DNA of 64,000 nucleotides, taken from Epiperipatus broadwayi. Its lineage: Eukaryota; Onychophora; Udeonychophora; Euonychophora; Peripatidae. The notes under the pieces are model-generated. The model worked only from the letters and a program-made list of their open reading frames with translations. It had not been told where the DNA came from and did no database searches. The translations under genes and the position numbers were made by a program. The stretch is from NCBI GenBank assembly GCA_028023455.1, contig JAQFVV010000503.1, forward strand, positions 64,001 through 128,000, in the 5' to 3' direction. The stretch's first letter is position 1. Each line of letters opens with the position of its first letter. Of the stretch, positions 11,465 through 24,503 are shown piece after piece.

Positions 11465-11511
11465 CCCCCAGATCAGCTGATTTCAAGCTGGTTTGCTATC
11501 CTCAGTGGGGG
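11465..11511 (-). ncRNA. Hammerhead ribozyme, family A copy 2
   Basis: Read on the minus strand, a 6-bp helix I (CCCCCA with TGGGGG) encloses core CTGAGGA, a short helix II, GAAA, and helix III formed by the palindrome ATCAGCTGAT followed by C17. The predicted cut lies between C17 and the T of TGGGGG. Identical to copies 3 and 4 over the motif. Confidence 0.85.
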
Positions 11512-11882
11512 ATAGAGTATAGAAACTAGATCTAAAACACTGACTCTCAAGTGTTTATGCAAAACGTTTCTATCAGATTGCAAGCGTGAATTTTTCAGAC
11601 CGGTAAAGTCTTCAAACCCAGCCTAGCAAGATAGATATTTATATGGGTCTGATCTCAGTTCAGAATCACCATATAATCAAAGTCTCTGCAATATATATCA
11701 TTGCAAGAAAACTCTAAAGGTACATTTATGAAAAAACAAATACAAGTTAATCACGTAACCTGCTATCACTTGTTATTTATGTCCAAAAGATGGCGCTATA
11801 CCAAAACCGCCGAACAAGTGTAAGATTTGTTTTACATAAACGAAAAAAGAGTCAGAAATTAACTACCTCTTTCATTTGCTCA

Positions 11883-11929
11883 CCCCCAGATCAGCTGATT
11901 TCAAGCTGGTTTGCTATCCTCAGTGGGGG
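11883..11929 (-). ncRNA. Hammerhead ribozyme, family A copy 3
   Basis: Same 47-nt motif as copy 2, exactly 418 bp further on. All conserved core bases are present. Confidence 0.85.
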
Positions 11930-12141
11930 ATAGAGTATAGAAACTAGATCTAAAACACTGACTCTCAAGTGTTTATGCAAAACGTTTCTATCAGATTGCA
12001 AGCGTGAATTTTTCAGACCGGTAAAGTCTTCAAACCCAGCCTAGCAAGCTAGATATTTATATGGGTCTGATCTCAGTTCAGAATCGGACCATATAAAGTT
12101 TTCTTGCAATGATATATATTGCAGAGACTTTGATTATATGG

Positions 12142-12172
12142 TGATTCTGAACTGAGATCAGACCCATATAAA
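12142..12172 (+). promoter_or_regulatory. Shared motif upstream of the HHR, family A
   Basis: TCTGAACTGAGATCAG followed by ACCCATATAAATAT lies about 175 nt upstream of the cleavage site at 12339. The same motif is on the minus strand at about 11222-11249, 11640-11667 and 12058-12085. Equivalent motifs occur in families B and C. The palindromic half plus a TATA-like tail suggests an internal promoter; this is inference. Confidence 0.4.
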
Positions 12173-12298
12173 TATCTAGCTTGCTAGGCTGGGTTTGAAG
12201 ACTTTACCGGTCTGAAAAATTCACGCTTGCAATCTGATAGAAACGTTTTGCATAAACACTTGAGAGTCAGTGTTTTAGATCTAGTTTCTATACTCTAT

Positions 12299-12345
12299 CC
12301 CCCACTGAGGATAGCAAACCAGCTTGAAATCAGCTGATCTGGGGG
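12299..12345 (+). ncRNA. Hammerhead ribozyme, family A inverted copy
   Basis: Type I hammerhead that can be read directly. Helix I is CCCCCA (12299-12304) with TGGGGG (12340-12345). The core CTGAGGA is at 12305-12311 (N7 is G). Helix II is TAGC with GCTT (three pairs plus a U-U at 10.1/11.1) around a 6-nt loop. GAAA is at 12326-12329. Helix III comes from ATCAGCTGAT (12329-12338) with loop AGCT, and C17 is at 12339. HHRs self-cleave by transesterification after position 17. The U-U in place of the usual G-C at the base of helix II is unusual. The long helix III palindrome would also allow dimers. Confidence 0.85.
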
Positions 12346-12500
12346 TGAGCAAATGAAAGAGGTAGTTAATTTCTGACTCTTTTTTCGTTTATGTAAAACA
12401 AATCTTACACTTGTTCGGCGGTTTTGGTATAGCGCCATCTTTTGGACATAAATAACAAGTGATAGCAGGTTACGTGATTAACTTGTATTTGTTTTTTCAT

Positions 12501-13379
12501 ATATATATATATTGGTAATGTAAATGATTTTCTGAACTATAAACTCGTAAATATTTCATTAATAAAAAAAAGTATTAACAAAATAAGGTAAAATGTTTGC
12601 TTTTAAGATAAGTTAATATATTTAATTTTTTTCATGCTTTTAATTAATTCACTATTTAAAAAAATAGTTGAATATTAAAATGAGAAATTAAAATTTTGTT
12701 AGATAAATATGTTTTTTCCATAAATATAAAATTAAAAAGTTATTATTATTTCAGAAAAAAACATATATATATATTATTAGAGTTTTTATGACATTTTCAT
12801 TTTTCTTAAAGTCATGTACATGTAAAAAATTTTTTTTTACTCTTTCGATATCTTTTACTTCTATTTATGAATAAGATGAAAAGTGAATAAATTTATTTTT
12901 TTTATCAGTTTTGCTTTGAATTGAAATAGCATTAAAAAGTAGAGAAAAAATATGCATCAATGACTTTTTTAAACTTTTTTTAATACCTTAGTATATTTAA
13001 TATTAGTTAAATAAAATAATTATCAATTTTTCACTCCTTTTACTTGTATTACCTGTGTATTTATTATAATATCATTGAGTCATTTGCATTCCCCTTTTTT
13101 TTTTTTCATTATTTATGACATTTTAACTTATGTTTTCTTTTTCAAGGAATAATATACCGTGAGAAACAATTTTTATAAAGATATACCAAACATATATATT
13201 ATAGTATGCACACTTTTACAATTATACAATTGAAAATAAATTTAAAGCAGAGGTTACTTATTTCACAGTGAGCTATGTATAAACGAATACAAATTCGTCA
13301 ATAAATGAAAAAGTACAGATTGGACCCAATGGTATTTTGATCATATTTAAATATTTTGATGTGTTACAATGCAGAACAT
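12501..13379. other. AT-rich, no feature
   Basis: Long A and T runs only. No frame, repeat family or RNA gene seen. Confidence 0.5.
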
Positions 13380-15582
<2,203 letters not shown>

Positions 15583-16251
15583 TCAATTAGCCCATCTTTT
15601 GGATATAGCAAAACACAATTCTTTGCAATTAATGGCAAAGGAGTCTTCCACCTTGAAGTATACTTCCTTTACCTTATGTTTAACATCATACCTCTCAGTA
15701 CAAACCAATTTTGCAGAGGCAGGTTTGAACTTGTGTCTGGATTCTTTTTGATATTGTGCAGAAACTGAAGTCCATTCTGGATTATTTTGTGACTTATTAT
15801 ACTTATACTTATGCTGCAACAACCTAGTAGCTATGGAGGCCTTAGTCACACCATAGTATGAGCCTTGCATTCATTGTGAGGCATGCAACATTATACATGG
15901 CCTGTGGTGTCGATCAGAAGCTATGGTTTCTTTAGTATTGTTAATAAGCCTATTAGTTGAGAGAGGTGTGTGAGAGTTCAAATGAAACTCTGTAAAGAAA
16001 GTCATATAAAATGCCCTATGCAAAGAGGGCACATAAGGTAACAACAGTAAAGGCTTGTTATCTCTAACTCTGTATATTTCTATATTATTAATAAAATGTC
16101 TAATCTTACTATAAACTATACTGGGCTTGTATCCTGATTTGATTAAATCCTTATTATAATTAATCATGTTAGACCTTCTATCTGCCTCGAATTTGCACAA
16201 ATGGTAATTTCTAAAAAGGAACAATGTCAACCCAGAAAACTTGTGTTTCAT
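15583..16251 (-). pseudogene. Penelope-like element C-terminal remnant with GIY-YIG-like endonuclease
   Basis: Two adjacent minus-strand frames (16251-15871 and 15870-15583) are separated only by a stop codon and read as one protein end. The first has a region typical of the linker after PLE reverse transcriptase, including LLLPYVPSLHRAF. The second starts at a GIY-YIG-like block (GSYYGVTKASIATRLLQHKY), followed by about 70 residues ending in ISKRWAN. PLE proteins join a reverse transcriptase to a GIY-YIG nuclease that opens the target. The RT palm is not visible here, so this is a 5'-truncated copy. Assignment rests on motif order, not a database search. Confidence 0.6.
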
Positions 16252-17106
16252 ATGTGTTTATAAATCTTTTATAATTAATGATAATCCTATATAATATTTT
16301 GACTTTTCATTTATTTATAAAAGTATAACAATACAACCAAATTAATTAAAATGATGGAAAACATTAATTCAGATAATAAATAAAGTTTAAAAAAATTATT
16401 TTAAAAAATCTAAAAGAAAAAAAACCAATTCATATATATAATAATGTATATGGTATTGCATCAACATATCTGTGATAGTTTGATCTAAAATGTAAAAATT
16501 AATATGTAGTAAACTAGTATATTACAGTCAGCAAGTATATACAATATATATGCACAAAATAATATATATATATATTAAAATTAATCATTAAGTCAGCATG
16601 TAATTAATAAAAATATAGATAAATTATAACTACTTTTTTTTTAAAAAAATATTTTTTTAAAAAAGATAAAATTATTTACAATCAAGTATAAATACTCAAA
16701 GTCTAAATATCTTTATGTTTGTATTTTTTCTTTTAAAGACAAAAGATGTATAAACTATTTATTTTTTATGCTATTGTAAATCCAAATAGTTTATTAAATA
16801 TGAAATTCAAGTGACACACAAAATAAAATTTCTTTTTTTATATTAATTTCTCATTATTTTTATTTAATATTTTTCAAAAAATAGAAAGGAAACTACAAGT
16901 ATTTATTTCATAGGTACGAGAGAACAATTGTATATAACATTTTTATAAGAATCTTAAAGTATGTTTAAGGGTTTCATTCTTTATTTTATTTTAAAGTATA
17001 AATTAAACATGTGTGAATATATTTTACATCCTGAAGATGACTTTAATTGATAAAAATGTAGAAAGTAAAAAGAATAAATAAAGGTGCATCTATGAAATAT
17101 ATATAT
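16252..17106. other. AT-rich, no feature
   Basis: Low-complexity A/T runs. No gene or repeat recognised. Confidence 0.5.
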
Positions 17107-17365
17107 GGAAATATTTATGTGGAGTTATCCATTTATAATTACTTAATTAGAAAACACTTTATCTAAAACAGTAGCTAATAAAAGCCAACTGCCCAAGCCA
17201 AGAAGTAAAATTAAAAAATTAAACTGTCAGACCGATTGCAATCAACTTGATAGTTTTACTTTAATCCTTGGCTTGGGGCAATTGACTTTCATTAGCTACT
17301 ATTTTAGATAAAGTGTTTTGTAATTAAGTAGTCATAAATTGCTAACTCCATAATTAAATATTTCC
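17107..17365. mobile_element. Palindromic MITE-like element
   Basis: Two arms of about 110 bp form an imperfect palindrome. Left landmarks GGAAATATTTA, AAAACACTTTATCTAAAAC and GCCCAAGCCAAG are mirrored by GTTTAGATAAAGTGTTTT-like sequence, CTTGGCTTGGGG and AAATATTTCC on the right. There is no coding sequence. Flanks are (TA)-rich, so a TA target duplication is possible but cannot be proven. Confidence 0.75.
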
Positions 17366-17380
17366 ATTTAAAATATCCAT

Positions 17381-17414
<34 letters not shown>

Positions 17415-19989
17415 AAATAGAAGTTATCTGAAAATTTGCATTAAAATAAAAATAATGGAGAAACAAATAAATTATTTATAAAATAATAAATTGCTTAAAA
17501 ACTATAATATTTTTTATCAGGTAAATAAAACAAATTTATATTTTATTCATCATTCTGATAACTTATTAAATGTTTTGATTATATACAAATGAGGGGTGAA
17601 ATTTTTTTCAGAGTCATTAATTACATTTTTGTGGTCCTAGAACCAATGAAAAACATGATCATTTTTTCTTAATGTAGTAATCTTGTTTATCTTAACAAGT
17701 CTTTCCATATAATTTATTAACCACACTCAACATAATCTATTTGCAATTCCAAAAAGAAGGAAAAATTAACTTTACATTTTATAATTACTATACTCATAGC
17801 TGTGATTCTAAATTATTTTTTTAAAAAACACAACTTATATCATTTATGCTTGTAATACATGTATTAGATACATAATTAAATTTTATTTTTAATATAAAGA
17901 AAAAAAATACATTTCATCTGACTTTTGAGAAGTCAGTGAACAAATGCCAGTCACTATCAATATATTCATAACCAATAGCCACCTTGAATAAATCAATATT
18001 TTACAAATTACATGTTCACTGTTCTGAGAAAAACACTTTTTAAATTTATCATGATAGCTGTAACAAAAAAAAAAATCACAAAATAACAAATATTATTAAT
18101 ATGTTGCAATTGATCCTAATTTTATAATCTTCTATTTAAAAGTCCAGCAAGGTTCTTAGATAAATATAACTTTTGAAAAGATTGTTCAATAATAATCAGA
18201 GAAAAAACAGCCTGGAATCTTAAATCAACAATTTTATTACCTTTTATATCATACGTTTTAATTTTGTTTAATTTTTTATTATGTATATTACATGCTACAG
18301 AATATTTTATATTGTAAATAAAGAATTGTAGAAAAATGGTATTTTTGCAGAATCTGTATTAGGGTATTTCAATATTTTATTTTTTTTAATTCACTTTTTA
18401 TTCATTATTCAGCTATAGTAATGTATTTGTCATATGACTTTCATTTTTAGAACATGTATAATAGGCATATAAAAATTATTTTCATTATTAAGAAAAGTTA
18501 GATTCAATTGACTCTTAAAAATGAGTGAAAAACATCTCTAAGGAGATATTATCTTTATAATGAAAAGTTCCTAAGATTAAATTTACATCTCCAAATTATT
18601 GAATATAACATATAATGTGTGACATAAATTATTTAAACATCCCATAAAGAATCTTGCTTCCAACATATAAAAATGTAAAGAAATCACCTTTTGGCTTCAT
18701 CATCTATCTCAAATAAATTTTATAGCATTTTTAATGATATATATATATTAATGTTTATGAAATTTAAAAATTAGCTCATCACTTTCAAAGCATTGATTAA
18801 AATATTTTCATGGTATAAAAACCATTTAAATGAACACAATCATGACATAAAATTAATAGAAATAATACTTTAAAAAAAGCAACATGCATTAACTAATTAT
18901 AACTATGGAACTATATCTAGATTTGATTCATTTAGAGTTGCTCTGTACACAAGAATATGTTCATATCTAGAAAATATTATAAACAAGTCATAATTTGAAC
19001 AGCTTTTATGACAAAATTTATTCTGTCAGCAGGAGCCAACCTTCATATTTTTTTCAAAATAAACTATAACAATTTTGTGGTATCATTTTTCCTAATATTT
19101 ATCCCATGATTGCATTATATGTTGCATAGTATCACAAGAAAATTTGTCTATAGGTAATAAACTGATGATTTTTTTAATTAGTAACAAAAATATGTATAGG
19201 ATACACATTAACACTCATAAAATGAAATTAATGACTAATGTTATTTACTATTTAAAATATATTTGTATATTCTTATATTATTATACAATTCAATTAGCAT
19301 ATATTTTAAATATCCCATGGTTATATTCCTTTCAGCTATGGTATATTTAAAACATTTTATAGAGATTTCACCTAGAGTTATGCATTGTTTCTCTTAATAT
19401 TATATATCATTTAATCATTTACATAGTAACAAAGTCATAATAAAAAACAGTAAAATTAAAATTGAAATATATCAATAATCCCAATAGAAAATGCAGTGTT
19501 CATTTTGATACAATAAATAAAACAGAAAATAGTATTCATATAAAATTGATATTTTTTGCATAATTGATGAATATTGTATTCTATTTTTAATCATAATCTT
19601 TTTTATGGTTTGTGTACGATTGAATTGTTCTGGATTTTATTTAATTCTTCATCTATATAAAATATGAGTTTATCTAAAGATATTCATATGTAGTAGAACG
19701 TTTTAAATTTACATTTACTTGACCTAAATAAATGATTATCTAGATTCATTATCAGAAAAACATTGTTTAAAAAGTTCAAACTTTTTTCCCGATTTAACTT
19801 CAGGGTTCTTTTACGTATGTAATAATATTGCATAGCGTCATTGTATTTATAGTAGTAATTTTAAAATTTTTGTTGAATACTAAAATACCATTTACATAAA
19901 CAATATATATATAATTGTTAATATTTAATGTAATAAGCATCATGTGATCACTATTTTTATACTTGCTGTAACTGTTATTAAAGCAGGCA
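17366..19989. other. AT-rich, no feature
   Basis: It starts with (TA)n(TG)n at about 17380-17415. Afterwards there are no open frames above noise, no repeats and no RNA gene signal. Confidence 0.5.
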
Positions 19990-20089
19990 AAACTCCCTAT
20001 ACATATTGTCATTCATTGCAATCCAGAGTAATCAATAATGCCAGAAGTCTCATTCATAAAATCCTCATCTAGTACCTATGCATCTAATA

Positions 20090-20130
20090 TCCCCAGACTA
20101 GTTTTTGGCTTGTGGCTTTTGTCAGTGAAG
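20090..20130 (-). ncRNA. Degenerate hammerhead motif, family B
   Basis: The minus-strand core reads CTGACAA instead of CTGANGA (G8 lost) and the GAAA side is changed to AAAAA. Helix I (TGGGGAT side) and ACTAGTC are kept. Predicted inactive. Confidence 0.6.
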
Positions 20131-20361
20131 AGCCTTGGATCTGAGAGCACTGCTACTAGATCTTAGGATCTAATGCTACCCTCTAGCAGCTACCTTTTAT
20201 CTCTACTTAACTACAAAACTATAAGTCTTATATAAGCTGATGAGCTTAAATGTTTTCAATTTAAGACTCATAGTTTTTTTTTTGTTAAGTAGATAAAAGG
20301 TGGCTGCTGGAGTGTTGCATTAGATCCTAGGATCTTGCTGCAGTGCTCTCAGATCCAAGGC

Positions 20362-20402
20362 TCCTCACTGATGAAGGCCACAAGCCTAAAACTAGTCTGG
20401 GA
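20362..20402 (+). ncRNA. Degenerate hammerhead motif, family B
   Basis: TCCTCA-CTGATGA, GGC/GCC helix II and ACTAGTC-TGGGA are present, but the conserved G12 of GAAA is T (CCTAAAAC). Predicted inactive. Confidence 0.65.
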
Positions 20403-20518
20403 TTATTAGATGAGTAGGCACTAGATGGGAAATTTATGCATAAGCCTTCTGGCATCCATTGATTACTCTGGCTTGCACTGAGTGGCAATACGTATAGAGA
20501 GTTTTGCATGTTTAGCAT

Positions 20519-21834
20519 ATAATGTAAGTATAACTGGTCTTTTTTAACTTTTATATTTTTTAAATATTTATTATATTTTAATTAGATGATGTTTTTTTAA
20601 TTGCTTATATTGATTTATTTCTATTGTTTTACTTGCAAGTTTCTAAATGTGTTTTCATAAAACTTCAAACATGTTATTGAAAAAGTAATAGATCTAACAA
20701 AGAAATGTTAGTCTAATGAGAACTGCAGAGTCAAATATTAAGTTTTATTTTTTCTTTCTTTCTTTTTAACCAATAATGAAGTTAATAAGTTAAAACAGCC
20801 TTGATTCTTTTGATCTTCTATTAAATGTTTCCTCAATTTCTATATAATAAATAGCTAGAAACATAACAGATTTTGAATTTTTCTTCTTTTTAAATTGTTA
20901 AAGATAGAAAAACATCTTCAAAAATGACAATTTTTATAACTCTTTAATACCTACAAGTAACTTATTAAACTAAGACTTAATAAACTTCAGTTTTCTTTTG
21001 CATTAGTTTTACAGTCTTAAATTACTATTCTCTGGCGTTAATAATGGAATGACCTTTAGCGATGAAAACAAACATGTGTCACTAAAAGTAATTATTCCCA
21101 TTTGATAATGGTGTTATTATTAACAATTATGAATAATTTTCGACATTGCTTGAAGTTAGATGATTTATAAATATGCATATATTTAGTCTTTTTAATATGA
21201 ATCTTGTAAAAAATAATTTATAAAGAAAATAAAAGACAAGCTTTTTTTTCATAAAGTTCTTATGAGTATCAGTAGTAAATAAAAGCAAATAATATAAAAA
21301 TATGTTGTTACCTGAAATTTTATTTACAATCTTTTATCATAATGTCAGAATTATTTATTCTAAAACTGGGTAATATAATCATCTTTATACCATTTGCTTA
21401 AAAAAATTATCCAGCACACTTGGATAAAATCAATTTTAATGTTGCTGTTCCCTCTGGTAGATCTACAGTCAATATGCAATGCATCTACATTTTGGCAACA
21501 TAGAATTTGAGTGCTTAATGATAGAAATAGCTATATAAACAGACATGTATGTAGCCAGACTTTTCGAAAAGAATTAATTGATGATAGTAAAAATGTATTA
21601 GATATAAGAATATAATCATGAAATAAATTCAATAATTTGACAACAAATGAATATTTCTGTTAATATTTTAAATTTTAGCATTTTTATAAACTTATCTTAT
21701 GATTACACTTATATCACAAGAATAGCATCTGATTAATAAATGTTGAAAAAAAGCACACTGCTTTTAAATTATAAGCACAATGTAATTTTCAGCACTTATA
21801 AATGCAATTTTCTTTTTGAATCATCACTGTATTC
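20519..21834. other. AT-rich, no feature
   Basis: Nothing recognised before the hAT terminus. Confidence 0.45.
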
Positions 21835-23700
21835 CAAGGGTAGGCAAATAGTGGCCCAGGGACCACATGTAGTCTGGTAAGAGTTTTTTGTGGCTCACCA
21901 AGATAGTCAGAAAAATCCACCTTGAACTGAGATTTGCTTCCTGTGCATGACTGAAGATTTGTCTTGTATTTCTCACTAGGACAGCCATATCAAAATGCAT
22001 ACATAGTGTAGATACAATGTGCAATGCTTTTCCAGTTGATCTGGTTAATTTTATCTTTGCAACAGTAAATATATAAATTTTCAACTTTAGTGAAACCATG
22101 AACCCTCCAAATAAATGTAAAATTGTTGATGAATGTTGTGTGTTTAATGAAGAATGGACAAACAAATATTTCTTTAGTAATACAGGGAATAAAGCAATAT
22201 GGTTATTGTGCCATAAAATGATAGCCGCATTTAAGGAGTACAAGCTGGAACAACACCACAAAACAAAATATGGAAAATTTGGCTGCAAACTTTCCAAGGA
22301 ATATTGCAAAATAAAAGCTGTGGAGTGTGTGAAAAGACTGAAGAAGCAACAAACCTTATTTACAAAGCAAACAACACTTCAAAATAGCACTGCAGAAGCA
22401 AGTTTCATGGTAACCTACAATCTTGTTAAACACAACAAGCCTTTTCTTGGATGTTGAGTTTATTAAGAAGTATATGGTAGAGTATGCAAATGTGTTGTGT
22501 CCTGATGTGAGAAGCAAATTTGAAAACATTTCATTGTCAAGAAGAACTATAGTTTGGCACATTGACTCAATTAGTGACAAATTCACAGAACATCTGAAGA
22601 CTGTGAGCAAAGACTTTGTTTGGTTTTCTTTGGCACTAGATGAGAGCCCAGATAATGAAGACACGGCACAATTACTCATCTTTATCCATGGAATTAATGA
22701 AAATTTCATCTTCACAGAGGAATTACTTGGTCTAGAATTAATGAAAGATAGAACCATGTGTTATGAATTGCTTGAGTATGCTGTGAATTGTGTGGAGAAA
22801 AGTGGCTTGTTCTGGAATAATATGGCAAGCATTACAACAGATGGGGTCAGAGTTTTGAGTAGAAAAATATAGGTATGGTTAAGCTTTTAAAAAACAAGTT
22901 ACAAACACAAAACACAGGCAGTAATATATTGTCTTTTCATTGCATTTTGCATCAGGAGAGTCTATGTGAAGCCACACTGAACTTAAACCATGTATATATC
23001 CTATTGTTAGTGTGGTGAACACAGTCAGAGCAAGGGCATTCCACTATTAACAGTTCAAATCTTTTCTTAAAAATGTGGAGGCAGAGTATGAAGATGTAAT
23101 TTACCACAACAGTATGAAGTGATTGAGACTGGGAAAAGTGATAAAGAGTCTGGGCATTGCAGAATGAAATCCTCTTATTTCTGAACAGGAAAAAGATATC
23201 TCATGAATTTGTTACCAAAATAGAATGTGAGGAGTGGAGTTATGAGATGATGTTTGCAATTGATGTATTTGAAAATTGAATAAACTGTTTGTGACATTAC
23301 AGGAAAATGAGTTGTTTGCACATGAAATGTGGAAGCATGTAAAATTATTCAAAGCAAAACTAGGTATATTTGCAAGGCAAGAAGGTGAAGGCAATTTTTG
23401 TCAGTTCCCTTTATTAGGACAACAGAAAGTGCCTAAATGTTTTTCTGCTAAGATTAGGGATCATCTGGAGAGTTTGGAGGACAATATCACAAGAAGATAT
23501 CAGAACTTTTAAGAAAATTGAGCCCAAATTCAATTCACTCTCTTATCTCATCACTGCTTATATTGAAACAGCACCTGAGAAGCTGCAGCTTGAACTTATT
23601 TGCATGCAATTAGATCACACTGTGAAAGAAAAGTTTAATGATTGTAGAATGGTGTGATAGAGTACATTTGTCTCATTAAACTGATTCTAAAATTAAATGT
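21835..23700 (+). mobile_element. hAT transposon (GTF2IRD2/Charlie type), 3' truncated
   Basis: The left end, CAAGGGTAGGCAAATAGTGG followed by CCCAGGGACCACATG, has the form of hAT-Charlie termini (CAGGGGTGGGCAAA..GTGGCCC). A decayed transposase follows in the same orientation. No matching right terminus is visible. At about 23700-23740 the sequence passes into a fragment and then full units of family B, which probably truncated it. Confidence 0.75.
22098..23640 (+). pseudogene. hAT transposase related to GTF2IRD2/FAM200-type domesticated genes
   Basis: The first frame (22098-22457) gives an N-terminal zinc-finger-like block (CLLCHKMIAAFKEYKLEQHH) followed by a basic coil. A shift near 22440 leads to the second frame (22423-22872) with DVRSKFENISLSRRTIVWHI, the hAT catalytic-domain block FSLALDESPDNEDTAQL (first acidic residues) and SITTDG. 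Downstream fragments (about 22900-23010 with HCILHQESL, and 23276-23512) continue the same protein in other frames. Intact relatives are about 600-700 residues long. It would have cut out and reinserted the element. There are at least three frame changes and many stops, so it is dead. Family recognition is good. Confidence 0.82.
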
Positions 23701-23869
23701 TCTTCCAGCTATAGGGGATATTGGATGAGTAGGCACTAGCTTGGATTGAAAATATTATAGTGTTTTCAATTTCATTCTCATAGTTTTGTAGTTAATAGAG
23801 TTAAAATGTGGGTGCTGGAGGGTTGCATTAGATCCTAAGATCTAGGTGCAGTGCTCTCAGATCCAAGGC

Positions 23870-23911
23870 TCCTCACTGATGAAGGCCACAAGCCAGAAAC
23901 TAGTCTGGGGA
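23870..23911 (+). ncRNA. Hammerhead ribozyme, family B copy 1
   Basis: Helix I is TCCTCA (23870-23875) with TGGGGA (23906-23911), six pairs including one G-U. The core CTGATGA is at 23876-23882. Helix II is GGC/GCC with loop CACAA and an A-A mismatch at 10.1/11.1. GAAA precedes helix III, ACTAGT, a perfect 6-nt palindrome that can form only two intramolecular pairs but six in a dimer. C17 is at 23905. All invariant core bases are present. Known newt and PLE hammerheads with very short helix III act as dimers, so the same is likely here. Confidence 0.72.
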
Positions 23912-24164
23912 TATTGGATGAGTAGGCACTAGATAGGGATTTTATGCACAAGCCTTCTGGCATCCATTGATTGCTCTTGTTAGCACAAGATGGCACTACT
24001 ATATGGAGAGTTTTGCTGTATTTTGAATTGTTTAATAACAATTATTGTGCTAGTATGAGATAGTGATCATGTGATGTTTAGTGGTTTAACACCAATCCTG
24101 CCTAATAGGATAGTGGTGGCTATGGTTGTTAAAGAGCCAAAGACACCAAAATGTATGGGTACTG

Positions 24165-24197
24165 AATTGAGTTCAGACCCATATGACTATATAAGCT
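24165..24197 (+). promoter_or_regulatory. Shared motif upstream of the HHR, family B
   Basis: CTGAATTGAGTTCAG then ACCCATATGACTATATAAGC lies about 190 nt upstream of the cut at 24369, matching the motif in families A and C in sequence, orientation and distance. TATATAAGC is TATA-box-like. Promoter role is inferred. Confidence 0.4.
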
Positions 24198-24333
24198 ATT
24201 GAACTTGGATTGAAAATATTATAGTGTTTTCAATTTCATTCTCATAGTTTTGTAGTTAATAGAGTTAAAATGTGGGTGCTGGAGGGTTGCATTAGATCCT
24301 AAGATCTAGGTGCAGTGCTCTCAGATCCAAGGC

Positions 24334-24375
24334 TCCTCACTGATGAAGGCCACAAGCCAGAAACTAGTCTGGGGA
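24334..24375 (+). ncRNA. Hammerhead ribozyme, family B copy 2
   Basis: Identical to copy 1 across the motif. C3 is at 24340, C17 at 24369, and the cut-to-cut distance to copy 1 is 464 bp. The tandem arrangement would release a monomer of about 463 nt. Confidence 0.72.
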
Positions 24376-24503
24376 TATTGGATGAGTAGGCACTAGATAA
24401 GGATTTTATGCACAAGCCTTCTGGCATCCATTGATTGCTCTTGTTAGCACAAGATGGCACTACTATATGGAGAGTTTTGCTGTATTTTGAATTGTTTAAT
24501 AAT

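Larger units (their letters stand above)
10943..12500. repeat. Family A: 418-bp tandem hammerhead repeat with foldback copy
   Basis: Three direct units start at 10943, 11361 and 11779 (period exactly 418 bp). The third is cut at about 12085. After an 11-base junction a fourth copy runs in the opposite direction (12097-12500). Units 1-3 are almost identical; 11054 (G versus A) is one difference and 11626 (A versus C) another. Base composition is clearly richer in G+C than the surroundings. Each unit carries one hammerhead ribozyme, on the minus strand in units 1-3 and on the plus strand in the inverted copy. (TA)n touches both outer ends. The organisation resembles HHR tandem repeats of PLE terminal repeats or animal retrozymes. 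Confidence 0.9.
19990..20518. repeat. Family B foldback pair (degenerate hammerhead repeats)
   Basis: The left half (about 19990-20250) is a minus-strand copy and the right half (about 20270-20518) a plus-strand copy of the family B unit, joined head to head. Shared landmarks: ATCCAAGGCTC, CCACAAGCC, ACTAGTCTGGG, TAGGCACTAGAT and GGAGAGTTTTGC-like ends. Confidence 0.8.
23709..24503 (+). repeat. Family B: 463-bp tandem hammerhead repeat (1.6 units)
   Basis: The unit starting at 23741 (CTTGGATTGAAAATATTATA) recurs at 24204; the second copy stops at about 24503 after TTGAATTGTTTAATAA. A fragment of unit sequence (GGGGATATTGGATGAGTAGG) precedes it at about 23714. Each unit has one plus-strand hammerhead. 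The two copies are almost identical over 300 bp, indicating recent duplication or tandem-template insertion. Confidence 0.88.

Noticed and set aside
10943-12500. CRISPR-like array
   Set aside because: Repeats are long, contiguous and lack spacers; the genome is eukaryotic.
20327-20518. Short minus-strand frames shared by family B copies (also 23835-24041 and 24299-24514)
   Set aside because: They recur only because the repeat recurs; they run antisense to the hammerhead and are interrupted in other copies.
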